In this document: piece by piece, positions 1 to 8,875 of the stretch | Numbering within the stretch: the stretch's first letter is position 1 | Layout of the letters: the number at the start of each line of letters is the position of its first letter | Source: Bacteroidales bacterium | GTDB taxonomy: Bacteria > Bacteroidota > Bacteroidia > Bacteroidales > UBA932 | NCBI GenBank assembly: GCA_021443605.1 | Contig: JABUTQ010000042.1 | Span: forward strand, 1-37,005 | Length of the DNA stretch: 37,005 nucleotides | Direction: 5' to 3' | The notes under the pieces: model-generated | The model's database searches: none | Seen by the model: the letters and a program-made list of their open reading frames with translations, nothing else | Told to the model about the DNA's origin: nothing | Made by a program: the position numbers and the translations under genes

Positions 1-1494
1 CGCCAGTATGGAGCTACGTGGCTTCTTGACAAGGTTGCCGAGGCTACCGGCGTCAAGGACGACCTGCTCAAGGTGCTTGGAGGAAACGGCGAGATGGTCA
101 ACGACGTGCTGACGATGGCATATTTCCCTTTCATCGAGAACCTGTCATACAACCAATTGAGCCAGTGGCAGAAGGAGGTCAAGGCTCCTTCGGAACACGA
201 ACTCAACAGTGTCAATATCACCCGCCTGACCCAGAGTATCACGGAGAAGAACAGGATGGACCTGTTCCGTTGCCGCGCAAAGCGCGTGGGGAAGGACGAA
301 CTTTGCGCCGTAGACTCCACGTCCATGTCAACCTACGGCTTCAACCTTGTCGATATCCGCTGGGGCAAGAACAAGGAACACATGCCTCTGAGGCAGACTC
401 TTGAGGTTGTCGTGTACTCGCTCACATCGCACATGCCCATCTACTACAAGGAGTTGCCCGGCAACATGCCCGACTGCAGGACAATTGAGCTTATCATGAA
501 GGAACTCGAGCATGCCGGCTTCCGGAACCTCGTCCTTATCACCGACAGGGGCTATGAGTCCATGAAGAACCTTGAGTTGTATATAGCAAAGGGCCAGAAG
601 ATCATCACAAGCGTCAAGGTGTCGGGATGCGATGTCATCAGCAGGATAAGGCAGATAGACATGAGCCACGGCTTCCCTCAAGGGATGACGATTGCACCCA
701 AGGACAATCTCTACTACGCCCAGTACGATATGGACTACTCCGTCGGCGGCAATGGGGACAATGTCATCAAAGCGGACAAGTATAAACTCAACCTGTATTA
801 CAATCCCATCAAGAGAGGCGAGAAGATATGCGACATACAGCACTCTGTTGCGGAACAGTCCGCGGAGGTGGATGCGATAATCGCTTCGAAAGAGCCCGTG
901 GCCGATAGGGTGGATACGGTCAGGAGGTTCAACCTTCTTGAGATAAGCTTCAACGACGATGACACAATCAGGTCATACTCTGTCAATCAGAAGAAACTCG
1001 ACACCATGCTGCTGACGGCAGGCTTCTTTGCCAGCAAGACCATAGGGCTTGACCTCGACCCGTTGCAAGCGATGGACAACTACGGCATGCGCGACGAGCA
1101 GGAGAAGTGCTTTGCATTGCAGAAAGGTCCTCTGGGGCACGACCGGCTCAGGACTTGGTCGGAGGGAGGCAAACGAGGTCGCATGTTCATCTACTTTGTG
1201 GGACTCATCCTCGCGTCATACGTTCGTTCCGTGTGGCAGAAGGACGATGTCTTGCGTAAGAAGTTCTCATCAACGGAGGCCGTCCTGGCCGAGATGCGCA
1301 CCATCCGCTGCATCGAGCACACGGGCAGAATGAAGTTCATCACTCCGTTCGTCGGGGCGCAAGTTGACATCTGCAGGGCCTTCGGCTTTGCTATCCCCGA
1401 CGGCTGCGCTCCCGTCTATGTCTCCAAAGCAAGGCCTGCCGCCAGAAAGCGAGGCCGTCCGGCCAAGCCCAAGGTGGAGACTCAGGAGTTATAG
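1..1494 (+). mobile_element. IS4-superfamily (IS1634-like) transposase, 5' end outside the window
   Basis: Frame +1 is open from base 1 (RQYGATWLLDKVAEATG...) through the listed ORF to 1494. Contains AVDSTSMS and LITDRGYES catalytic-Asp contexts and a Y-(2)-R-(3)-E-(6)-K signature (YGMRDEQEKCFALQK). Confidence 0.9.
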
Positions 1495-1757
1495 GTACAC
1501 GAAATTGAAAAACTCAGATTCTTATGTGGGGAATGTTGGTATGGATGCCGAAGCGTATTTTGCAAAGATTGACTCCATTGCAGCAAAGATATAGTCGCAA
1601 ATGCTTTTATTTTAGTTCAGATTTTTATATATTTGTGATGTATCGGGTATATCCTCTATATCTTAAAGTCAATTCATAGATATGGGGGGGGGGTAAATGC
1701 CTGATTTGTAAATATTTACAGAAATGCCCCTTCTGCGTGAACTAAAAAAATGTACCT

Positions 1758-2378
1758 ATGAAAAACGTTTTTCTTGCTTCCGCAGCATTTTTAGCTGTTA
1801 CCATTCTCTTCGTCTCAGGATGTAGCAAAATTTCCACAACAACCGAGGATAATTCTATTTACTCGGAAATGCTCTGTTATGCAACACATTATGCTGATGT
1901 TGTCAATAATCAAATCCCATTTATTAAGACTAAAGCAAATGAAGATTCTTTTTATGGAGATAAAAACTTTGCTCCAAATCTAAGTTGCATTGACGAAAAA
2001 TTCCTTGAATATATTGAGTTATACTCTCTACCGGAAAATGTCTATGAATGGGATGAACAAGCGGTATTAGAGCTTGTTGATAATGATAATCGGTTTTCTC
2101 CAGAGGAAAAAACAATTTTCGTAAAAAGTATTGCAGCTGCTTATTTTCTAAAAAATGAATTTTCTAATCGTATTGCCTCCACAAAAGGTGATCCAAGCGA
2201 TTGTGAAGAACAGTTTAAAGAGGATATGCGGAGGGCTACCAGGAATGCAGCCATAGCATTCATTGCTGCACTTCTTGAACCTTCACTTGTGGGTGAAGCA
2301 GCCGCTTTGGTGTACTACTACTGTGAGATTGACGACGCTGAAGAAGATTATAACGATTGTATGGAACAACAACAATAG
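1758..2378 (+). CDS. Hypothetical lipoprotein, 206 aa
   Basis: N-terminal hydrophobic signal plus lipobox-like FVSGC; C-terminal hydrophobic segment; Cys-containing acidic tail. No family recognised. Confidence 0.75.
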   Translation: MKNVFLASAAFLAVTILFVSGCSKISTTTEDNSIYSEMLCYATHYADVVNNQIPFIKTKANEDSFYGDKNFAPNLSCIDEKFLEYIELYSLPENVYEWDEQAVLELVDNDNRFSPEEKTIFVKSIAAAYFLKNEFSNRIASTKGDPSDCEEQFKEDMRRATRNAAIAFIAALLEPSLVGEAAALVYYYCEIDDAEEDYNDCMEQQQ

Positions 2379-2400
2379 GGTCATAACTTGTTGTAAATGA

Positions 2401-2733
2401 TTGAAAATTAAAAATATTGATACAATGAAATTCTATTTTAAAAGAAACATTGACAGTGCAATTTCCAAACCGAAATTATACTCTTATGAGACATTTATTG
2501 TCGGGATTGTCTCTCTTTTGTTTTATTTCACAAGTGACAGTCAAAAGATTACGTCTCAATCAAAACTCTTTATAGGCATTTTTATGGGACTGTGCGCATT
2601 AACTTCTGCGATATCATTGTATAAAGAAATAAAGGAGGATTCTTCTTGTAATATTTATGACTTGTTACGATGCATAATCAGTGCTCTATTCTGTATTATG
2701 TCTTTTACCTGCATAGACATTATTTTCAAATAA
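2401..2733 (+). CDS. Small predicted inner-membrane protein, 110 aa (start may be the ATG at 2425)
   Basis: About three hydrophobic segments (FIVGIVSLLFYF, LFIGIFMGLCALTSAISLY, LLRCIISALFCIMSFTCIDIIF); 1 nt from the next ORF. Confidence 0.65.
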   Translation: MKIKNIDTMKFYFKRNIDSAISKPKLYSYETFIVGIVSLLFYFTSDSQKITSQSKLFIGIFMGLCALTSAISLYKEIKEDSSCNIYDLLRCIISALFCIMSFTCIDIIFK

Positions 2734-2734
2734 G

Positions 2735-3244
2735 ATGTTGGGCGAATGTACCAAGTTTATATTTAGAATAACCATTATTTGTCAATTGTTTATATCCTTT
2801 CCTCTTTCATCTTCTGTGAAAGTAAAATTCACTGAATTATTAGGACAAAATGTGAATATGCCTACTTGTTGTCCTGATACAACAACATTTATGTTTGTAC
2901 ATATTGTTCGTGGGCAAGAGTGTACTAAATGCAGCGTGAGTTCTCTGTATCAATGGAATGATGTGATAACTATGATAGGGAGAAAAGATATTTCTTACTT
3001 TTTCATAATAGAAACACTTCCTGAAGATACACCAGATACGATTGTTGAAGCATTAGAAAGACGGGCTTTTTTTCAGTCACTCTTTGTTGATTACAATCAT
3101 GAGTTCCTTGAAAACAATAAATGGCTAAAAAAAAGAAAGTATCGAGAATTTAATGATTTCGTCGTGGATAGGTCAGGAAAGATTGTGAAAGTTGGTGACC
3201 CTCTTAATGATTTTCACTTTCTTAGGCAAATGGTGATAATGTAA
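2735..3244 (+). CDS. Exported or membrane-anchored thioredoxin-like protein (CTKC motif)
   Basis: Hydrophobic N-terminus, then FMFVHIVRGQECTKCSVSSLYQW resembling a redoxin CxxC site after a beta strand, and a C-terminal FVVDRSGKIVKVGDP beta hairpin typical of redoxin folds. Confidence 0.6.
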   Translation: MLGECTKFIFRITIICQLFISFPLSSSVKVKFTELLGQNVNMPTCCPDTTTFMFVHIVRGQECTKCSVSSLYQWNDVITMIGRKDISYFFIIETLPEDTPDTIVEALERRAFFQSLFVDYNHEFLENNKWLKKRKYREFNDFVVDRSGKIVKVGDPLNDFHFLRQMVIM

Positions 3245-3252
3245 AGATTGTT

Positions 3253-4344
3253 CTATACAAACAGCTCTGAGATGATGTTGTCGCAGATAAACCATTTGTC
3301 CTCCGGTATGCGGTAGCGGCCGTCTGTTTGGACAAGGGAGTGCATCAGGGAAAGAGGTGTTTTGTTGAGATATTTTGCTGGGATTCCGTCGCAAGTACGG
3401 AGTCCCAGCATTATTTTTTCGTTGTAAATATCTGATTCTGAAAGAATTTCTTCTTGTGGGAGATATCCATTGCAATACTCTTTGAGATTGGCAGTGTTCC
3501 AAATTCGCCGGTTCTTGCCGTCAAAAGAGTGGGCGGCAGGGCCGAGCCCGAGATACGTTACACGCTTCCAGTAGTTGCCGTTATGGCGCGAGCGCCTGCC
3601 AGGTTTTGCAAAATTCGAGATTTCATAGTGCTCATAGCCGGCCTCTTTCAGCTTGTTGCAGAGAATCGTATATTGTTCGGCGCACTCATCCTGCGAGAGC
3701 ACCGCATCCTCGTCACCGCGCTCTGCAAGGGCGCTTTCGGGGTCTATGCTGAGCTGATATGCCGAAATATGTTCAGGCGACAATGCGGCAAGGGTTTCTA
3801 TGCTCTCGCTCCATTGAGCGTTGGAAAGCCCTCTGTATCCGAAAATCAAATCGAGGGAGATATTGTCGAAGCCGCCTTCACGCAGCATCGCAAAGGCCTT
3901 TGTTGCATCCGAAAAACTATGGCGGCGGTTCATCCATCTCAAGTGCACGTCTTGTGTCGCCTGTACCCCCATGCTGATACGTTTCACTCCGCAACTTCGA
4001 TAAGTTCTGAGAAGCTCCTTTCCGCCCCGCCGGACATCGTCCGGATTCACCTCAATGGTAAATTCTTCCAATCGCCTCAAATCAAAACTGTTGCGGAGAT
4101 TGTTTACGATTTCGGCAAACACTTCGGCAGGGAGTACCGATGGTGTGCCGCCACCAAAATAGAGTGTCGTAATCTCTTCATTATCAGAGAAAAAATCCCT
4201 TCGCCGCTGCATCTCTTCAAAGAGTGCCCATGTAAAAGCGCCGAATGTGCCGGACACAACTTCGGTGCCGACACATTCAGAGTAAAATCCGCAATAGGTG
4301 CAGAAAGTTCTGCAAAACGGTATATGTACGTATATTCCGGCCAA
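3253..4344 (-). CDS. hemW: Radical SAM heme chaperone HemW-like protein; start appears to be TTG
   Basis: IYVHIPFCRTFCTYCGFYS (CxxxCxxC), TLYFGGGTPSVL, GVQATQDVHLRWMNRRHS. TTG start directly follows the upstream gene's TAA. Confidence 0.88.
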   Translation of the reverse strand: MAGIYVHIPFCRTFCTYCGFYSECVGTEVVSGTFGAFTWALFEEMQRRRDFFSDNEEITTLYFGGGTPSVLPAEVFAEIVNNLRNSFDLRRLEEFTIEVNPDDVRRGGKELLRTYRSCGVKRISMGVQATQDVHLRWMNRRHSFSDATKAFAMLREGGFDNISLDLIFGYRGLSNAQWSESIETLAALSPEHISAYQLSIDPESALAERGDEDAVLSQDECAEQYTILCNKLKEAGYEHYEISNFAKPGRRSRHNGNYWKRVTYLGLGPAAHSFDGKNRRIWNTANLKEYCNGYLPQEEILSESDIYNEKIMLGLRTCDGIPAKYLNKTPLSLMHSLVQTDGRYRIPEDKWFICDNIISELFV

Positions 4345-5211
4345 TTATCTAAGGAGCAAATCGGCTGAACCGAGTTTGGTTTCGGTGGTATAGACATCCA
4401 CGGTATAGACACCCTTCGTGAATCCTTGTGAAGATGAGAGCCAGATGCTGATTTCCACCTCTTCGCCCTGATAATCCACTTCGCGGCTGGCACTTGCAAT
4501 CATCTCTTCTCCGGCGCAGCTGAATGTTGTCTGCTCTCCTTCGGCAATCAAGATTCCGTCCGGCCCTTTAACCCTGATATACACCCTCTTGTATCCCTTC
4601 TTGGCGATTGTGTTTTCCACAAGAGTGATGTCGGTGCGCAGTTTGGCAACACGGCTGCTGCGGTCTGTCTCCTTGTTGGAGTTGTTTATGGCCAACAAGG
4701 TGATTCCGCGTCCCTTGACTACCGAGCCCTTTTCAACTGTGGCGGCATATTGCTCTGTGGTGGATACCAGATCGTCATATTTCCTCTTGCTCTCGGCAGC
4801 TGCGCGGCGAGCTTCGGATGCCTCTTGCTTCAAGCTCATATTCAGTGAGTTGAGCGAATCAATCTGCACAATATAGTGCTTCATTATCGACCTGAGGGTG
4901 CCGAGCTCCTTTTCGTATTTCTTAATCTGGGCGCGGTTTGTCGCCTCTGTTTTCTGGAATCTCTCAATCAGCTGATCTACTTTCTCCTTCTCAACTGCAA
5001 GAGAATCGGTAAGCTGGTTGCTGTGGACGGTGAGGGAGTCGTATTCGTTGCGCAAATCCATCATCTGGCTTGTAAGTTCGGCCTTTTCCACGTTGAGGTC
5101 TTTAACGATGTTGTTTTTTGTAATCCAGATATATGCAAGAGCCCCAATCAGCAAAGCGGCAACTGCCCCAAGGACTATTGTAATGATTTTAAGCGTTTTT
5201 TCTTTTTCCAT
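4345..5211 (-). CDS. Single-TM coiled-coil protein of unknown function, 288 aa
   Basis: N-terminal TM helix, long coiled coil, beta-rich C-terminus; immediately upstream of hemW. Confidence 0.75.
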   Translation of the reverse strand: MEKEKTLKIITIVLGAVAALLIGALAYIWITKNNIVKDLNVEKAELTSQMMDLRNEYDSLTVHSNQLTDSLAVEKEKVDQLIERFQKTEATNRAQIKKYEKELGTLRSIMKHYIVQIDSLNSLNMSLKQEASEARRAAAESKRKYDDLVSTTEQYAATVEKGSVVKGRGITLLAINNSNKETDRSSRVAKLRTDITLVENTIAKKGYKRVYIRVKGPDGILIAEGEQTTFSCAGEEMIASASREVDYQGEEVEISIWLSSSQGFTKGVYTVDVYTTETKLGSADLLLR

Positions 5212-5279
5212 TGTTCGTTATGTTCAATAATTCCGCAAAAGTAATTAATTTTGTCATTATTAACCATAAAAATCGTGCT

Positions 5280-5759
5280 ATGAAGTATCTGATTCGTTCT
5301 GTAAAATATCTGCTCTATTTCGCATTGCTGTTTTGCATTATCACCCTCATCATCGCCCTGTTGATGAATCACGACATCACCCAATTCTCCGGTCTGTTCG
5401 TGGAGGGGGCCCTTTGGAAGATTATAGGGGTGTTTGTGCTGGTCTCTGCAGTATATCCCCTGTTTGGGTTCAAGAAGAATCATCTTGTGATAGACGGGGA
5501 GTTCGCCAACTATCGCGACATCATAGTTGAGACGATGCAAGCTGCTGATTACAAGCTGGTTGAAGAGACTTCTTCCAAGCTTGTGTTCCGCACTGTAAAG
5601 ACAGCCGTGAAGTTTTCCAGGATGTGGGAGGATGCCGTCACCTATGAGTTGAAAGACAATAACGAATTGGTTGTGGATGGGCCATACAAAGATACACTCA
5701 GATTTATCCGCACAATCTCATACAGACACGGAATGAATCAGCAAAAGGAGGAAGAATGA
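5280..5759 (+). CDS. Hypothetical membrane protein, about 159 aa
   Basis: Two hydrophobic segments; start at MKYLIRSVKYLLYFALLF; stop overlaps the next ATG (ATGA). Confidence 0.7.
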   Translation: MKYLIRSVKYLLYFALLFCIITLIIALLMNHDITQFSGLFVEGALWKIIGVFVLVSAVYPLFGFKKNHLVIDGEFANYRDIIVETMQAADYKLVEETSSKLVFRTVKTAVKFSRMWEDAVTYELKDNNELVVDGPYKDTLRFIRTISYRHGMNQQKEEE

Positions 5760-5974
5760 AAATAGTCGCAAAATATATGAAGCCGTATGAGGCTCACCTT
5801 GCAAAGGGGATGTTGCAGGAAGAGGGGATAATGAGCGAAGTTCTCAACGAAAATTTTCCCTATCCCGGATTGGGATTTATCCCCGGAATGGAAATCCAGC
5901 TCGTCGTCAATGACGAAGATTATGACCGTGCGCTTGAGTTAATCAATGCGGCAGCAGAATCAAGCGCGGAGTAA
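5756..5974 (+). CDS. DUF2007-type putative signal-transducing protein
   Basis: Short protein; KIVAKYMKPYEAHLAKGMLQEEGI...EIQLVVNDEDYDRALELI is the typical DUF2007 pattern. Confidence 0.75.
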   Translation: MKIVAKYMKPYEAHLAKGMLQEEGIMSEVLNENFPYPGLGFIPGMEIQLVVNDEDYDRALELINAAAESSAE

Positions 5975-6516
5975 AACTCCTCTCCAAAATGCTCTATTAA
6001 GGTGTCCTTCAAGAATTTATAAACCGGGACACCTTCTTTTTTGCCCTTTTCGAATGCACATTTGCAGATATCCCAGCGGTGCAGGTTCAGGGCAATCATC
6101 CCATTGCTCATAGTCGATACCCTGATTGGATAGAGTCGGCACGAGATAGGTTTGCGCCAGTTGCATTCTCCGTTGCAGAATGCCCTTTCAATGGCGCAGA
6201 AGCAGTTTCCGTTTTCGAAGAAAGTATATGCGCACTCTTCAGAGTTGCCAATCAGCGGGGTGACGATATCCCCGTCGTTGTCTACCTCAAAAAATCCCAC
6301 TTCATCGATTCTCGCTTTGCCGGCGGGTGTCATAAGGTCTTGATAATGAGGGTAATTGGCTTCTAATTTCTCTGTTTCCTCCTCTTTTACCGGCGCTCCG
6401 CTGTCGCCTATTATGCAACAAGCTCCTTTGCACTTCTCGTAATCGCATACAAAGCACTCGCTTACAATGTCAGACGAAATCAGGATATTGTCTATCTCAA
6501 TGATGGATGAATACAT
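5920..6516 (-). CDS. DUF3109 family Cys-rich protein
   Basis: CDYEKCKGACCIIGDSGAPV, CAIERAFCNG, W(R)KPISCRLYPIRV; matches the DUF3109 pattern. Convergent overlap with the DUF2007 gene. Confidence 0.82.
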   Translation of the reverse strand: MYSSIIEIDNILISSDIVSECFVCDYEKCKGACCIIGDSGAPVKEEETEKLEANYPHYQDLMTPAGKARIDEVGFFEVDNDGDIVTPLIGNSEECAYTFFENGNCFCAIERAFCNGECNWRKPISCRLYPIRVSTMSNGMIALNLHRWDICKCAFEKGKKEGVPVYKFLKDTLIEHFGEEFYSALDSAAALINSSARS

Positions 6517-6523
6517 AATATTT

Positions 6524-6550
6524 AAAAAAGGGGCGGTTGTTTGCCGCCCC
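6524..6550 (-). terminator. Rho-independent terminator downstream of the sdhC-like gene
   Basis: 7-bp perfect GC stem (6530-6536 / 6544-6550, GGGGCGG/CCGCCCC); on the minus strand it is followed by TTTTTT (6529-6524). Confidence 0.8.
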
Positions 6551-6573
6551 TGTATTTGTTGTAGGATTGATTT

Positions 6574-7470
6574 CTATTTGTTGTGCTTTTCGCAGCTGCC
6601 ATCGCAAGAGCCTTCTTTCCCGCATTTGCCTTCTTTCTCGCACTTGCCGTTTTTCTCGCAGCTTGCATCGTGTTTACACTCGCTTTTGCCCTCTTCGCAG
6701 TCACTGCACTCGCCACCGCCACATTCGCCTGTGCATCCATCGTGCTTTGCAGCCTTGACTTTCTGACCGCCATCGCAGCAATCCATCACAGCTTCGGTCT
6801 TAGGCTCGGGGAACCAGCCGTTTGCCCTGCCGCAAGCAACCACTGCAGTAGTTGCGAAACCGAGCATAAGGAGAGTTACAACCACGCATCCGATGCCTTT
6901 CCATCTCTTGAGCCACTTGTCGTTGTTCCAGCCGATTGTCTGGAATGCGCTCCAGAAACCGTGTGTGAGGTGGAACCAAAGGGCAGCGAACCACAAGATG
7001 TAAAGAACTGTAACCCATACGTTTCCGAAGGTAGCATAGAGAAGTGTATTGGGATCGCCCGGAGTCTTGCCCATCCAATCTTTGAGCTGCATATCAGCCC
7101 AGAAGTCTGTAAGGTGAAGAGCAATGCCGATTACAACGATGATACCGAGGATAAGCATATTTCTGGCTGACCACGAATCGGTCTTTGCCTTGTTTGATAC
7201 GGCATATCTCTGAGTACCGCGTGCGCGATAGTTTTGCAGAGAAAGGATGAATGCATAAATGATGTGAATGAGAAATCCGAATGCAAGCACCGGTACCATA
7301 ATGCTCACGATGCCGAGTGACATGAATTCGCAGCATCCTTCGAAGGCTTCAGGACTGAAAACCGAAACAAGGTTGAGACTCATGTGGAGAGTCAAAAACA
7401 GTATCAGGAACAAACCGCTGATGCTCATAATCAGCTTTTTTCCGATAGAGGAGGTAAAAATGTTTGCCAT
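6574..7470 (-). CDS. sdhC: Succinate dehydrogenase/fumarate reductase cytochrome b subunit (b558 family) with Cys-rich C-terminal tail
   Basis: SSIGKKLIMSISGLFLILFLTLHMSLNL, multiple TM helices, FHLTHGFWSAFQTIGWNN. The last ~70 aa form a hydrophilic tail with 12 Cys. Confidence 0.87.
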   Translation of the reverse strand: MANIFTSSIGKKLIMSISGLFLILFLTLHMSLNLVSVFSPEAFEGCCEFMSLGIVSIMVPVLAFGFLIHIIYAFILSLQNYRARGTQRYAVSNKAKTDSWSARNMLILGIIVVIGIALHLTDFWADMQLKDWMGKTPGDPNTLLYATFGNVWVTVLYILWFAALWFHLTHGFWSAFQTIGWNNDKWLKRWKGIGCVVVTLLMLGFATTAVVACGRANGWFPEPKTEAVMDCCDGGQKVKAAKHDGCTGECGGGECSDCEEGKSECKHDASCEKNGKCEKEGKCGKEGSCDGSCEKHNK

Positions 7471-7552
7471 AGTTTATTTTAATAATTTGTATTATCACAC
7501 TAATAGTTTGCAAAGATAACCTCAAAGTTGTAAATTACATAATATTTTTTGC

Positions 7553-7560
7553 TACTTTTG
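7553..7560 (+). promoter_or_regulatory. Bacteroidetes-type -7 box upstream of pyrH
   Basis: TACTTTTG matches TAnnTTTG, with a TTG at 7528-7530 upstream; 20 nt before the pyrH ATG. Confidence 0.5.
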
Positions 7561-7580
7561 CTACTCAAACATTACGATAT

Positions 7581-8291
7581 ATGAAATACAACAGAATATT
7601 ATTGAAACTCAGCGGAGAAGCCATCGGTGGTCCGGACGGCCGCGGGCTTGACGAAAAAGTGATGGATACTTTTGCAAAGCAGATTGCAGCTGTCGCAAAA
7701 AGCGGCGTACAAGTGGCTATTGTCATTGGAGGCGGAAACATTTTCAGGGGGCTCAGCGGCACTCAACTCGGTTTTGACCGCGTGCGTGGAGACCAGATGG
7801 GGATGCTCGCCACCGTGATAAACAGCATCGGAATGTCTTTGGCAATCAAGGCCAATGGTATTGATGCAGAGGTGTTTACATCTACCCCGATGCGCCCTTT
7901 GGCAAAATATTATATGCGAGACGAAGTTCTGGACTATCTCTCAAAAGGTGGAGTCGCCCTCATCGCCGGCGGCACAGGAAACCCCTTCTTCACAACCGAT
8001 TCCGCTTCTGCCCTCCGTGCCTGTGAGCTTAGATGCGACCTTCTGTTGAAAGGGACAAAAGTGGATGGCGTATATGACAGCGATCCCGTAAAGAATCCTT
8101 CTGCAAAAAAATATCAGACCTTGACTTTCGATAAGGCAATCGCAGACAATCTCAAGGTGATGGACAAGACTGCCTTCGCTCTTTGCAGCGAGAACGATAT
8201 GCCGATAGTTGTGTTCAATATGAATAATGAAGGAGACCTCCAGGCTGTGCTCGAAGGAGAGCCCGCAGGGACATTAGTAAGTAACAAATAA
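7581..8291 (+). CDS. pyrH: UMP kinase
   Basis: YNRILLKLSGEAIGG, VAIVIGGGNIFRG, GTGNPFFTTDSASALRACEL; followed by frr. Confidence 0.96.
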   Translation: MKYNRILLKLSGEAIGGPDGRGLDEKVMDTFAKQIAAVAKSGVQVAIVIGGGNIFRGLSGTQLGFDRVRGDQMGMLATVINSIGMSLAIKANGIDAEVFTSTPMRPLAKYYMRDEVLDYLSKGGVALIAGGTGNPFFTTDSASALRACELRCDLLLKGTKVDGVYDSDPVKNPSAKKYQTLTFDKAIADNLKVMDKTAFALCSENDMPIVVFNMNNEGDLQAVLEGEPAGTLVSNK

Positions 8292-8303
8292 CTGATTTAT
8301 AAT

Positions 8304-8867
8304 ATGATAGAGAAAGCAAACGCGGTAATTGAATCCGCAAAAAAGAAAATGAACGGGGCTGTTGAGTTTCTCGATGAAGAGCTCAAGAACTACCGTGCAG
8401 GCAAGGCTAATCCTGCCGTGTTCAATGCAGTGCTCGTAAACTACTACGGCAATATGACACCCGTTCCACAGGTTTCAAGCATCACCACACCGGATGCCAA
8501 GACAATGCTCATCCAGCCGTGGGACAAAACTCTGATTCCTGCAATCGAGAAGGCCATTATGGCTGCAAACCTCGGATTCACTCCTCAGAACAACGGCGAG
8601 CATATTCGCATCAACGTTCCCGCTCTCACCGAAGAGCGTCGCAAGGATCTCGTGAAAAAGGCTAAGACTGCCGGGGAGACCGCCAAGGTGAGCGTGCGCA
8701 ACATCCGCCGCGATGCCATAGAGTCGCTCAAGAAACTTCAGAAGGAGGGGCTTCCCGAGGATTCTGAAAAAGATTTTGAAACCAAGATTCAGAAAGAGAC
8801 CGACAACTTCTCAAAGAAAGTTGAGGAACTCCTCGTTGCCAAGGAGAAAGAGATAATGACCGTCTAA
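8304..8867 (+). CDS. frr: Ribosome recycling factor
   Basis: LDEELKNYRAGKANPAVF, PPLTEERRKDLVK-like segment, VRNIRRDAIESLKK. Confidence 0.96.
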   Translation: MIEKANAVIESAKKKMNGAVEFLDEELKNYRAGKANPAVFNAVLVNYYGNMTPVPQVSSITTPDAKTMLIQPWDKTLIPAIEKAIMAANLGFTPQNNGEHIRINVPALTEERRKDLVKKAKTAGETAKVSVRNIRRDAIESLKKLQKEGLPEDSEKDFETKIQKETDNFSKKVEELLVAKEKEIMTV

Positions 8868-8875
8868 TACGGTTT

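Noticed and set aside
3454-4368. 304-aa + strand ORF opposite hemW
   Set aside because: Antisense to a gene with clear radical SAM motifs; no signal or domain logic of its own.
6583-7170. + strand ORF opposite the sdhC Cys-rich tail
   Set aside because: Ala/Phe-rich translation is the complement of the Cys/Lys/Glu repeat; the - strand frame continues the SdhC membrane protein and is followed by a terminator.
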